Assembly: GCA_023375675.1 (NCBI GenBank)
Contig: JALQBC010000025.1
Coordinates: 434,001-498,000, forward strand
Length of the DNA: 64,000 nucleotides
Source of the DNA: Cytospora piceicola
Taxonomy: Eukaryota; Ascomycota; Sordariomycetes; Diaporthales; Cytosporaceae
Direction: 5' to 3'
The stretch's first letter is position 1; every line of letters starts with the position of its first letter. A program made the translations under genes and the position numbers. A model generated the notes under the pieces. That model did no database searches and was not told where the DNA came from. It saw only the letters and a program-made list of their open reading frames with translations. This document shows positions 46,563 through 57,576 of the stretch, piece after piece.

Positions 46563-47623
46563 ATGATCAACATGGCAGAAGGCTCAAGGTGGCTGGGCCC
46601 GGCCTGGTGGATCCTCCAAGTCCTCCGCGTCGGCAACATCATCGCCCTGCTCAGCATCGTAGCATCGAGCGTCGTCATGATCATCAAGACGAACATCATC
46701 AACAACTTCTTCTTCTTCCAGGCCGTCAGCCACGTCATCACCTGCAGCGTGGCGCTGGTCCTCATCGCCAGCGAGCTCCCCCAGCCCGCCTTCGTCCGCG
46801 AGTTCTACCGCCGCAGCTGGCCCATCCTCTCCACCGTCGACGCCTGCAACAGGGGCCACTCGCTGGCCTGGCTGGGCGCCTGGATGGTCGCCCTGGGCGT
46901 GTGGACCATGGGCTCCCTGAACGTGGACGGCCTCGTCGGCAAGCTCTCCCTGCCCCTGTGGCGGCTCACCCTCGGCTCCGGCATCCTCGCCGTCGTCTTC
47001 GGCTCCTTCAACTTCGTCGCCTCCCTGCTCTTCCGCAACGGGCCCCGGGGCGTCACCGTCCGCATGGTCCGCGAGCACGGCGCCAACGTCTACGACGCCC
47101 GCACCGCGGCCATGCCGCCCGCCTACGACCTCGAGCACGCCTCGCTGGGCGGCAGCCACCGGTCCGACTCGGTCCACGACGAGAAGCAGCGCCGCGGGCC
47201 CCCCGCCAACAGGTTCTCCCAGAGGTTCGCCCAGGGCCTCTCGCAGGGCCTCAAGCAGAACCGCGTCACGAGGCTGTTCGCCAAGGACAGGAGGCCCCAG
47301 ATCAGCGGGCCCATCGCCCACCAGCACCAGGACGAGGACGTCGAGGCCCTGCGCCACGGGCAGCCGCACCTGGAGGTCAGCCCGGGCAGCCCCGAGTCCG
47401 GAAGGATGTCCTGGGAGGCACACTCTTGGGAGCAGGACCGTGCGAGTCCTATTGCCCCGCACGTTCAGGTTAGTGATGATTTGTGATGACCAATGAGTGA
47501 GAGAGACATACGATACTAATACTCTTTTTCTTGCAGCGTCCTCCAACGGCACTTCATCCCGCTTACACTGGCGGAGCTCGGTCCAGCTATTACTCCGAGG
47601 TCAGCCACCTGAACCGTTTCTAA
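46563..47623 (+). CDS. Four-helix membrane protein of unknown function (DUF7598-like)
   Basis: Two exons (46563-47468, 47537-47623; phase 0) give 330 aa. Four hydrophobic segments: LQVLRVGNIIALLSIVASSV, FQAVSHVITCSVALVLIASE, LAWLGAWMVALGVWTMGSL and LTLGSGILAVVFGSFNFVAS. A roughly 170-residue hydrophilic cytosolic tail follows, rich in Arg, Gln and His with two QGL/FSQRF repeats. The protein ends GARSSYYSEVSHLNRF. Start ATG at 46563 (MINMAEG); the next in-frame ATG is three codons on. The layout is that of a fungal-specific membrane family I know only as an uncharacterised domain. Very high G/C third positions. No function inferred. Confidence 0.85.
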
Positions 47624-48299
47624 GGAGAAGTAGTCCCGACATGGACGGCCCCCAAGCCTAGGGAACAAACAGCATGATGGTTTAATGAAGGCGTTTGAGC
47701 ATTGAAATTGAGGGCGGCGTTAAAAGACAAAAGTGGCCGAATCAGATACCCATGATCTTGGAAGTGGCCGGGGAGGGCCAATGGCCGGATAGCATACAGA
47801 AATTTGCTGCTCGTTAGGATATTCTGCAGTCTGTAATTGTGTTGCGGGAAAAATAGTCAAGCAGCAATATCAAGATCCAACCCGGACAGAAGTTAATCAA
47901 TGTTTCTTACCAATGTTATTCGTCTTCCCCGTTGTCGCAAACGTAGTGTCTGCTGAGCTGAGACCTTCCCTGGACACTGGAAACACAGGACCACTCGATG
48001 GTTGGGAAGGTAGGCAGCAGGAGGCAAGCAAGTCGCGGATGTAGTGGGGATGGCCACCATTGACCAGAAGTGAGTAAACTTATGAGCTCTTACGTACATA
48101 CGATACACTCGGCTGGTCTCGCTTCGAGTTATGAGGGGCTGAGTGAGGCACTGAAGTGAAGAGCATATTGGGGGGGTATCTCAAATGAGCAGAAAATCAA
48201 ACAAACGCCATGCGAGCCAGGCCCGCTTCCCTCTAGAAAGGGGAAAGACATACTCCCGGACGGGTGGGACAAAAAAAAAAGAAACAGCGGCCCCCCCAC
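47624..48299. other. Convergent 3' region of membrane-protein and WD40 genes
   Basis: 3' UTRs only. G-run at 48170-48177; A-run and C-run at 48271-48297 just after the WD40 stop codon. Confidence 0.6.
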
Positions 48300-50049
48300 C
48301 TACCACTCCTCGTCATCGTCCACACCAAAGCTGAACTTCTTCACCACGGGGCCCACGCCCACAAACAGGCTCGTCTCCTTCTCCCACGGCATCCTCTCGA
48401 ACTGCAGCGCCTTGACGACGCCGCCGCTGGCGGCCCTCAGCCTCCCCGGGTCGTCCACGTCCCCCGCCCCCAGCCGCCGGCCGCTCCGCAGCGAGAAGAC
48501 GCCCACGGTCCCGTCGTCCATGGCCGCGGCCACGACCCCGCCGCACCCCAGCCCCGCCACCCCGCCCGCGTCGTGCGTCACGTCCAGCCCGACCTGCATG
48601 TGCGCGGCGTTCCTGTACCCGGGGAACTGCACCACGGGCCTCGGGGCGGCGGCGCCCGCGGCGGCGCCTCCGCCACGTCCGCCCTCCCACCGCACGTCGT
48701 AGACGGCCATGGCGCTCCGGGGCCCCGCCGCCAGGAGCTGGTTGTCGCCGAGGCAGCGGACGTGCGCCACGGCGCTGTGGTGGCGGTGCCAGCCCCGGCC
48801 CGACGACGGCTCGCGGTACGGGGCGCGCATGTCGATGCGGTGGATCCTGGCGTCGCGGCACCCCGCGTAGATGACCCGCCCGCCGGACGAGGGGTGGTAG
48901 TCGACGCTGAAGACGTCCCGCAGCGGCGGCGGCGGCGCCGGCGGCGCGCCGGCCTCGCCCCCTCCGCGCCAGCCGCGGCCGCCCGGCGCGGGCGTGACCC
49001 AGCTCATGGCCGGGCTGCCCTCCCCGTCGAGGTGGATGATGCCGTGGCTCGTGGCGAGGACGGCGCTGAGCTGGCCGGGGGCCGAGGCCGGGCAGGCGCG
49101 GGCGCAGTTGACGGTCAGGCCGCGGACGGGCGAGGTGAAGCGCAGCTGGCTGTCGCAGCCGCCGAGCATCCAGGCCGGCTTGCGGCCGCCGTACTCCTCG
49201 CGGAAGTACCGCCGCGAGGCGTCGTCGTCGACGATGTCCTCGGAGAGGCGCGGCGGGAAGATGCAGACCTCGCTCTGGGAGCTGCCGTTGGGGCCGGTCG
49301 GGTTGGTGGACGTGACGATGACGCTCTGCGACGGCCTGTGGTAGGACATGGACGTGATCTCGTGCTGGTGGATGGCCTCTGGCCTGAGGTCGGCTAGGCG
49401 CGAGGCCTTCATCTGGTCCGTCTCGGCGAAGTTGATCCTCTCGTCCTTGTCGGTCGGTATGTAGCTGCCGATGACGTGGTGGCCGTCAGGGGCTGTGGGG
49501 TGTAAGCGATCATCTGGATGCAACAACGTCATGTAAACTAAACTTACTTGCATACGCCGTACCCAGGCCGGACGCCTGATCGTCGCCGTTGATGATCATG
49601 CACGAGATGTTGCGTGCGTCCTCCCTCCACTCCTGTCCTGGTAGGAAACATATGCCACCCTTCTCTCGCAGTCCAGCAGCCCAACTCGCGACGGGCAACT
49701 CCGGGTCGACAATACCAAACTCTCGGGTCAACCGACCTCCAGTCTGGGGGTGCGCCAGAACTCCAGATCGCTTGATGAGGCCCATGGTCTTCTCCATTCG
49801 CTTCTGCTCTCGCACAGCTATCTGTTTCTCGGCCTTGCGCTTCTTGACGTTCTCTGCCGACCACGCCGCGCTGGAGGGTGCGGTGCGGCCCGCCTCGATC
49901 TTGAAATAGCGCTTCTTCTCCTCATCTGTGGGTTGTATCAGCAAAGTTGATCACTATGGTTGGTGAATGATCAGATGAGATTGGTACTTGCCGTAGTAGA
50001 ATCCAGGCAGGTCGCGCATCTTGGCGCCTGAAGGCGCTGGGACGGGCAT
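48300..50049 (-). CDS. DCAF4-like WD40-repeat protein, 3 exons with a GC-AG intron
   Basis: Probably a substrate receptor for CUL4-DDB1 ubiquitin ligase, by similarity to DCAF4. Exons 50049-49992, 49925-49548 and 49492-48300 give 542 aa. The first exon ends in DLPGFYY and the second starts DEEKKRYFKIEAGRTAPSSA, the hallmark opening of this family. The intron between them (49926-49991) has a GC donor (G|GCAAGT); the nearby GT would give an immediate stop. The body contains weak WD blades (HQHEITSMSYHRPSQ, FSVDYHPSSGGRVIYAGCRD, AMAVYDVRWEG, VAAAMDDGTVGVFSLRSGRR). It also has Gly/Ala/Pro-rich inserts and ends DDDEEW. Very G+C-rich. Confidence 0.88.
49926..49991 (-). other. GC-AG intron in the DCAF4-like gene
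   Basis: 66 nt, donor GCAAGT, acceptor CCCACAG. Joins TAC TAC G to AT GAG, giving FYYDEEKKRYF. No GT donor nearby keeps the reading frame. Confidence 0.88.
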
Positions 50050-51303
50050 GGTGTCAAGTCTGCGTATAGACACGCTGAGACGATGGCCTGGAGGTGGCTT
50101 GATTGAGCCAGGGTTGTGTCTGCCTTTGATGAGCTGACTTGAGCGAGCGTGGCTTTCGACGGTAGACCTGTTATCTGTTTTTTTATTTGATTCAGCGCAA
50201 GTGATACCCTTTCAGATCCTGCCCTGGGCTGTTGTTTCGTTGCTACCAAAAGTCCCGAAGTCATGAAAAGGTAAGGTCAAAGACATCACACTGCACCCAG
50301 TCACGTGCCGTAGAGTTTAGCACCTCGATGGATCCAGAGTGGAAAGCAGTGACTTCTAATTGTCAGGTTTTATATATTATTGTGAAAGGGTGAGCTGTGC
50401 TAGTGTTTAGTGTTTTCATGCTGAATAGACAGACCATTTGCATCTCCGTGAACAATTTTCCTCGACATTGTACCTCCTGGCGTGGTCGTCTGGGAGAGTT
50501 CCTGCAAAAACCATGACTGAGTCTCTCACGGATAGTACGTAGTAGCCCTTTCAAAATAACAATTTTCATTTAATGTAAGTATAATACCTCAGTGATTAAT
50601 TCATAACTAGAATGTCTCAAAGCACAATAATAATACCCAGAAATGGCCTCCTTCAAGCCTCACCACCACGCCACCGGCACATCTCTTGGTGGCATGATAC
50701 AAGCCTCACCGACATGTGCCCAGCATCAGCAACCGCCTCGCTTCAATGTAGAGAACCCTGTATCCCTTCTAGAAGGACGTTCCGAAGCTGCCCCGGGGTT
50801 CCCATCAACCAACCAGGTCCCTAAGACAGTATTCATAGCATGGATGACATGAAGCGCATATCTCGGTTCCCTGCGAGAGCCTCAATCTACGAGACTGCGG
50901 CATTTTGGGGTGAATTCCCTCACAGTGTGGCAGCAACACAAGGGGAACCATCGAGATTTGAGAGGGATGAGATCCAAGATGCCCAGGTGCTTGGCGAATG
51001 CAGTCACTTTACCATGGAGCGGAGTGCCTCTCCGTGGTCTCCCCAAGATCAGCAGGTCAGTGGTAGCTGGGGCCTGCCACGCTGCCAGGCTGTAGCAGCC
51101 TGTCATCAGCCTACAGGGCTGTCAGTCCTTGTCGAAGCCCTGAAAAGTTGGAAAGGGTAGAGGGGGCTCCACACTTTCTCCCCCTCCAGCAATCAACCCC
51201 TCCTCCAAAGACAGACTCTGATGCCCCCCAGGTGAGTCTGACTAATAATTCACTGAGCTGGACCTCCCCGCCCCCTCCTCAGGCCAGCCCGTCCAAGCTT
51301 CTC

Positions 51304-51339
<36 letters not shown>

Positions 51340-51395
51340 ACACACCACCACCCCCAAAACATTTGTACCACTTTCCCAACATCAAATCGCCCAAA
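50050..51395. other. Divergent spacer with (AC)16 before the ABM gene
   Basis: Promoters of the WD40 and ABM genes. A perfect (AC)16 tract at 51307-51338 ends 57 bp before the ABM ATG. No gene supported; the frames at 50612-51160 look random. Confidence 0.6.
51307..51338 (+). repeat. (AC)16 microsatellite in the 5' leader of the ABM gene
   Basis: Sixteen uninterrupted AC units followed by a degenerate CACACCACC tail. Confidence 0.95.
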
Positions 51396-51895
51396 ATGGT
51401 CTACACTATCACCGTCCACCTGCACGCCAACGACCACCCGGAGTCGGTCGACAGGCTCAAGGCCAAGCTGGTCGAGGCCAGCCGCATCTACTCCAACGAC
51501 AAGGAGACCATCAGCTGGTTCGTCATGCAGAGCACCTCTGACCCCAGGGACTTCACCATTGTCGAGCGCTACGAGAACGAGGGTGTAAGTTGACAAGACA
51601 CATCCTGCACATTTCCAAACTTGATCCCCCAATTCACACACGATCCAATCCGTTCCAAAATCCCCTTTCCTCCTTTTCTCTCTCCCCAATTGGCCCACCT
51701 CAGGCAACGAGACAAAGACGGGTTCGGCTGACAGCGAGTGATTTCCCTTTTTCTTTCCAGAGCCAGAAGTACCACCTCGAGAACCCCTACTGGCAGACCT
51801 TCGACCCCTACGTCATCCCCCTGCTCGACCGCCCCATGGACCTGAGACGTGCTGAGGAGCTCGACACATCCAAGGATGTCGTCGTTCCAGCTTAA
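51396..51895 (+). CDS. ABM-fold (antibiotic biosynthesis monooxygenase domain) protein
   Basis: Two exons (51396-51584, 51761-51895; phase 0, junction NEG|SQKYH) give 107 aa, a single dimeric alpha-beta barrel subunit. The segments TITVHLHAND, VDRLKAKLVEASRIYSNDKE, TSDPRDFTIVERYENEG, SQKYHLENPYWQTFDPYVIP follow the ABM family pattern. This includes the conserved ERYE strand and the helix with H..NP.W. Small ABM proteins include quinol monooxygenases and heme or reactive-species enzymes. No cofactor motif is specific enough to name a reaction, and no biosynthetic cluster surrounds it. Confidence 0.88.
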
Positions 51896-52440
51896 ATATT
51901 TCTACATATACCTAGGTGGCCAGCTACCACTAGATATAATAAAAGTAGTAATAACAAATCATGAACGCAATGCATCTGAATTGCTACCACACAAGCTTGC
52001 CATATTCTACAAGACATGCTGACTAGCAAATGCTCGAGACTAAAATCAACATATACCGTAAACCAAAGGCTTACAATGTCATTGAAAACATGTGTATCGT
52101 GTCGTCCACACCTAACAACCTATACTGCATCTGCATGCTTCCCTTGCATCAAAATCTAGGTCTTCTACACACGTGATATTTCAAGAGCATAAAGGGAAAG
52201 CACAATAACAATCGTCATATCACGGAATTTCAATGGCACACTTGAAGTATTGGTATAATTTGGCATTACTTATGTTCTCGTATTAAGTTCCTCATTAGTG
52301 AACTGCATGACGGGCTTCCAGCTCCACCGTGGTTTAATGCACATGCTAATTAACTGAAATCGAAAGCCTCGTCGGCTGCATGCTAGCAGACCTTGTATAG
52401 ACACGTGGGGTATATCTTCCTCTCATCGCCTAGTCCTTTC
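51896..52440. other. Convergent 3' region of ABM and PMA1 genes
   Basis: AT-rich 3' UTR DNA; no gene supported. Confidence 0.65.
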
Positions 52441-55350
52441 CTACTGGGACTTCTCGTGCTGCGTAGAAACACGCTGGAGGGAAACAACTGTAAAATGATT
52501 ATTAGTCGGCTGAAGACTAGACAATGGCATTGGATGGGGAAAACTTACCGAAATCCTCGAGGGATCGCTGCTTCTGGCTGCCCTTGGGGGACTTGCCGTG
52601 CATCAGATTGTCAAATCCAACGCTGTCCTGAAGGAGGTAGTAGACACCACCCATGACGCAGAAGACACCGAAGGAAAAGATCCAGATACGGACGACGGCG
52701 ACAATGGAGGTCTGTGTTCCACCAACGAACCATCCAAAGATACAGAACAGGGTGGCGATAATATCGACGATGAAGATAGCGCCAGTCAGCTGCCATGAGG
52801 GGATGCTAGACCAGAAGGGACCGTTGGCACGAGTGATGAAGATCAGCCAGTTCTCAGTCAGGGAGACCTCGAGGAAGACGACCTCATCGATGTTACCGAA
52901 GTTCTGGACGATACCACCGTTGTGGCCACCAGCGTACATGGTGGTGACGGTGATCCAGGTACCGACAGACAGGACGACTCCGAGCAGGACGGACATTCCC
53001 CAGAGCTTGGGCAGGTTCCACTTGACGGGGAGCTTGCTGAAGGGGGCGTTGTCGTAGGCAATGGCCAGGGTGGCGATATCGGCGAAAATGGCAATGAAGA
53101 CGACCAGCTCGATGTTCAGGGATCGGTTGAGGATGGCAATCCAGAGACCGAGGTAGATCTCCAAGTGGATGGACAGGGCGATACGGTAGACAACGTAGGC
53201 GTACATGCGGTGGAAAATCTGGCGAGAAGTCTTCAGGGCATCGATGATAGCACCAAGACCGGGGGCAAGGAAGACAATGTCGGCAGCGGAACGGGCAGCA
53301 TCGGAGGCACCCTCGACAGCAATACCGGTGTCGGCCTTCTTCAGGGAGGGAGCATCGTTGACACCGTCACCAGTCATGGCAACAAGGTAGCCACGCTGCT
53401 GGAGAATCTCGACGACGTTGTACTTGTGCTGGGGGAAGACCTCAGCGAAACCATCAGCAGCCTCGACGAAGTCGTAAACCTCAGAGCCGGGCATGTCACC
53501 ACCGCCACCGAGACCGAGACGCTCAGCGTTGTAGACGTTGGTACCAAGACCGAGCTGGCGGGAAGTCTCACGGGCGATACCGACGGCATCACCAGTCAAC
53601 ATCTTGATGGACAGACCCAGGGTCTTGGCCTCGTTGATGGTCTTGGCAGTGTCGTGACGGGGAGGGTCGGAGCAGGGCATGATACCCAGGATCTCCCAGG
53701 AACCCTCACCACGCTTGCGAGCAACACCGAGAGAACGGAAGCCACGGGTAGCGAACTCGGCAACCTTGTTCTTGTAGGCCTGGTCGACCTCCTCGGGGAT
53801 GGGGTGGTCCTCCTCGACCGTCTTGAGGACGAAGAGAGGAGCACCCTTGACACAGGTGATCTGCTCGCCTTGGGGAGACTCGACGAGGGCGGTGACCTTC
53901 TTGGAGACGGGGTCGAAGGGGTAGAAGGTGATGACCTTGTACTTGGAGAGGACAGACTTGGCGCGGGGGTAGTACTTGAGGGACTTCAGGAAAGCCTTGT
54001 CGATAGCGTCGATACCCTTCTTCTTGCGGGAAGCGGCGAGACAAGCAGTAAGCATGAGGTCCTCGGGGTCAACACCGGCGACACAGTAAGGCTCAGCCAG
54101 AGACAGCTTGTTCTTGGTCAGGGTACCGGTCTTGTCAGAGCAGAGAATCTCGACACCAGCCAGGGACTCAATAGCGGACAGCTTCTGGACGATGGCCTTC
54201 TTCTTGGCGAGGTAGGCGGCACCGACAGCCATGGTAGTGGTGACGACGGCGGGAAGACCGACGGGGACACCAATGATGGTGATGGCCAGGGTAAAGCGCA
54301 GAATCTGGACAATGGGGTTGGATCGGTAGAAGCTGGAAACCCAGACAACGAGCAGGGTGAAGACGACCAGGATCAGGAGCACTGTGCCGATACCGTTCAG
54401 GACCTCGGTGAAGTGACCAGATCCGGAGTTGGCAGCGTTGACAAGGGCGGCGGCACGACCAACGAAGGTGTTGTCACCAGTGGCGGTAACAATGACGAAG
54501 GCCTCACCACGCTTGACGGCAGAGGAAGCGAAGCACTGGTCGCCCTTGTGCTTGTCGACGGCCAGAGACTCGCCAGTGATGGCGGACTGGTCAACCTGCA
54601 GGAAGGCGTCCTCGGTGACAATGCGACCATCAGCGGGGATGATAGAACCGTCCTCAACCTGGAGAATATCACCGGGGACGACCTCGGGGGCCTCAATCTC
54701 CTTCAGGGTACCGTCACGAAGGACAACAGCCTTCAGAGCCAGAGTCTTCTTGAGTTCGTCGACAATGCTGCCAGCCTGGAATTCCTGGATGAAACCGACA
54801 CAGGCGTTGAGCAGAAGCAGGGCGCAAATGACACCGAAATCAACCCAATCCTCAAGACCAGCAGCCAGGACGGCAGCGGCCTCCATGACGAACTGGATAG
54901 GACCGACGAAGTACATGAAGAACTTGAGAATCATGTTCTCCTTCTCCTCCTTCATCTGGTTGAGACCATACTTCTTGCGGCGGGAGGTGACCTCAGCGTC
55001 GGTAAGACCAGTGCGGGTATCCTGCGCGATTGGCGTGGTTAGCAGTTGTTGTGGGGGAAGGTAATAAAGTGGGGATGGAATCTGGGGTTGGTTTGGCTTA
55101 CAGTCTGCAGCAGCTCCTCGGGGATAACGCGACCACCGGTGTTGTCGCGCGCCTCCTCTTCCTCGTCGTCCTCACCGTGACCATCTTGGGACTCAAGATC
55201 CTCAATCAGGGCATCGATGTCCTCATCCTCATCCTCATCGTTCTCAGCCTTGGGTTGGTGGCTGATAGGCTGCTGAGTAGCCTCGCGCTTCTCGTCGAAG
55301 CCGCCAGTCTCGATCTGCGTATTCAACGCAGGGGTGCCGTGTTCGGCCAT
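52441..55350 (-). CDS. PMA1: Plasma-membrane H+-ATPase (P3A-type)
   Basis: Pumps protons out of the cell and sets the membrane potential for nutrient uptake. Exons 55350-55102, 55021-52549 and 52487-52441 give 922 aa. The N-terminus is acidic ([20 protein letters not shown]). The transmembrane core begins near [20 protein letters not shown]. Actuator motif TGES, catalytic [13 protein letters not shown] (aspartate phosphorylated), ATP site KGAP, and hinge [20 protein letters not shown] are all present. The last exon of 47 nt encodes the autoinhibitory tail end [14 protein letters not shown], whose Ser-Thr pair corresponds to yeast S911/T912, the glucose-regulated phosphosites. Codon use is strongly biased, as expected for an abundant protein. 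Full length. Confidence 0.98.
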
Positions 55351-56570
55351 TATGACTATGTGTTGATATTAAGGGCAATAGTAATTGTATGGGTGGCCGG
55401 TATTTGTCGGAGACACGGGTAAAAAGAGGTAGTAATGGTTTTGGTGGTGTTTTTTTTTTTGTTGACCTAAGTGGTGCTCGGAAACTCTATCGCAACCTTG
55501 ACGAGGCGAAAGAGATTGAGAGTGTCGCACGACAAAGGGATTAGAAGGGGGAGGGGGGGAGAAGCACCGTGAAGGTCGCACCTTTTCAGGTAATCTAGGT
55601 TCGAGTCCTTCAAGTGGTGTTAAGAGGGAAAGGAAAGAAGGAAGGAAGAGATCAAGTCGGGGTTGAGGCAGTCTTTATTAGCTTTCGAGAGCGCTGGAGG
55701 GATCTGGGAGGAGCTGCTGTACTGGGGCGGTGGCTACTCTGTCGGTGGTGCTGAGGTGCAGAGGTGCAAGAGGTGCAGGGTGCAGGGTGCAAGGTCCAGG
55801 TGCCAAGAGCTAGCGCAAACGAGGGTGCCACAGGTACTGTGGTATGCCCAGGTGAGTACGTACCATCGACCCGTAACCCTGTCAGGCCTGTCTCCAGCGA
55901 GGTTGCCCAGGGAAACAAAACCACGCAACAATGCTATACCGTGCACCTTGCAGTGTTGACACTTAGCAACGCCAGAGAGCGAGCTTTCGGGCGACCCCCA
56001 AAAAGAGGTGAGTCTCGGCTATGCCCAGTTGATACCGCTAATAAAGCTCGGATTATTCCCACCGCAACATGCCTGGGCCCATGCATGGGGTCAACCCTGT
56101 CAGTCCCGCCCATTCCATACTGTGCAGATAAGTCATGGGGCTTGCCCGAGTTGAACTCCAGACGGCCCCTAAACACTGGCCCACCTTCCCATGAGCTTTG
56201 GCCAATGACGCTCCAGACGAAACTCTCAATTGGGGTACTTCCCCTTCTCGAAGGAACCAGGTACCCGGGCCCCATAGCAACCATCTGCTCTATCCCTGAT
56301 CATCACCAAGCTGCCTGCAAGTCGCCCCAGTCTTGCACTGGGACTAACCCCGGACGCCTCAATTTCGCTCCCATGCCGTAGCTTTCGGGTACCTGAGATT
56401 CGTCCCCACTCGAGGTATCTTCCTCTGCTGCATGGACCCAACTCACATGTGGTGACCGTTCAGGCCCGTTCCAAGAGGACCAAACACCCAGGCCCGGCGG
56501 ATGGGGTTGGATGGGGGATGGATGGATGGACTGAGCGGATGAGGGATTTTTTGCTGGCACTTGCTTTGCA

Positions 56571-56627
56571 TGTGGTGGCCCTGGTGGCCCTTTGTGGCCC
56601 TTGTGGCTCTGTGGCTCTTGTGGCTCT
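56571..56627 (+). repeat. GTGGCCCT/GTGGCTCT-type tandem tract
   Basis: Six to seven degenerate copies of a roughly 9-bp unit, preceded by GGATGGAT repeats at about 56508-56530. Confidence 0.85.
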
Positions 56628-56948
56628 AGACTTCTCTCGCCCTCAGTATCAATTCGCGAAATGACGAGAGAATCGCCCATAATAGGCAAAAACTATGGTA
56701 CCGTACACGTACCTTGTACCGTACGACTGCAGCGAAAGGCGGTCAATTCAGCTTGTTCATCTGTTACCGATTGGGATGATTGAGGCTTGAGGCTATTTCC
56801 AGACATCTGGACAGTTTCCATTATGGATTGCCGTGACACCGAATTGGTCTGCAAGTTTGGACTCTGTTTAGTATCTGCTACAGTCCAACAGTCCAACAGT
56901 CTAACAGTCTTGAGGTCTTGAGGTCTGAGTCCAGGTTATGCTTCCGTG

Positions 56949-56984
56949 TCTTGTCTTGTCTTGTCTTGTTTTGTCTCGTCTTGG
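56949..56984 (+). repeat. CTTGT pentanucleotide tract
   Basis: Four clean TCTTG units and three diverged ones. Confidence 0.85.
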
Positions 56985-57523
56985 TCCTTGTCTCTTGTAT
57001 CCAAACCCCATGACACACTACATACGGATCCGTACGGCCCCGTATTGTGACACCGACTGTCTACTGGGACGTCGACCCGTCAACACAGACATCGGCGACC
57101 GTGCTCTGATTAGGGTCGACGACGATGAGCCTCAAAATCCGGAGGCGAAATGAGGTATGTGTTTGTTTGACCGGCATTGCCCAGACACCCTGACACTCTG
57201 ACCCTCTGGCCCTTCTGACACTGTACTGTGTAAAGATTACGGCAACGCTTATTATTGATTCCTGCCCAGTCACTGACAGCTCCTCTCTTCCCCGGACTCC
57301 ATGTTGCTCCTCCAGTTCTCCTCTTCTCCAGCTTTTTGCGCATCGGCAAGCCGCCATCGCAGAGCATCGGCATACCAATTTTACCCAACAGCCAGCTGGT
57401 CACAGCGTCTACTAATACGGGAAAGGGGGACAATAGAGCCGGATTACCATGGTAAAGATGTCGACGACCAGGCGACAAGGCAGATTATCATGTGCATTTC
57501 TCCGCCTCCGCGCTGGCCTAAAT

Positions 57524-57576
57524 GGCCCTGTGGCCCTGTGGCCCTGTGGCCCTGTGGCCCTGTGGTTCTGTGGCCC
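57524..57576 (+). repeat. 8-bp tandem repeat GGCCCTGT
   Basis: Five perfect copies, one GGTTCTGT variant and a partial copy. Confidence 0.95.

Noticed and set aside
46505..47552. Two long alternative frames over the membrane-protein gene
   Set aside because: Arg/Pro/His- or Gly/Asp/Val-rich shadows; only the called frame has transmembrane helices and a clean spliced C-terminus.
48264..49397. 377-codon plus-strand frame opposite the WD40 gene
   Set aside because: High-G+C antisense shadow without family features.
51396..51895. ABM gene as part of a secondary-metabolite cluster
   Set aside because: Neighbours are PMA1 and a WD40 gene; no PKS, NRPS, terpene or tailoring genes in the window.
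52922..55042. 706-codon plus-strand frame opposite PMA1
   Set aside because: Created by the biased codon use of PMA1 on the other strand; translation is Gly/Asp/Val-rich with no domain.
55598..55608. tRNA T-loop-like GGTTCGAGTCC
   Set aside because: Flanks do not form a T stem, and no acceptor, D or anticodon arms could be built.
57524..57576. Possible CRISPR-like array
   Set aside because: Direct 8-bp tandem repeat without spacers, in a eukaryotic genome.
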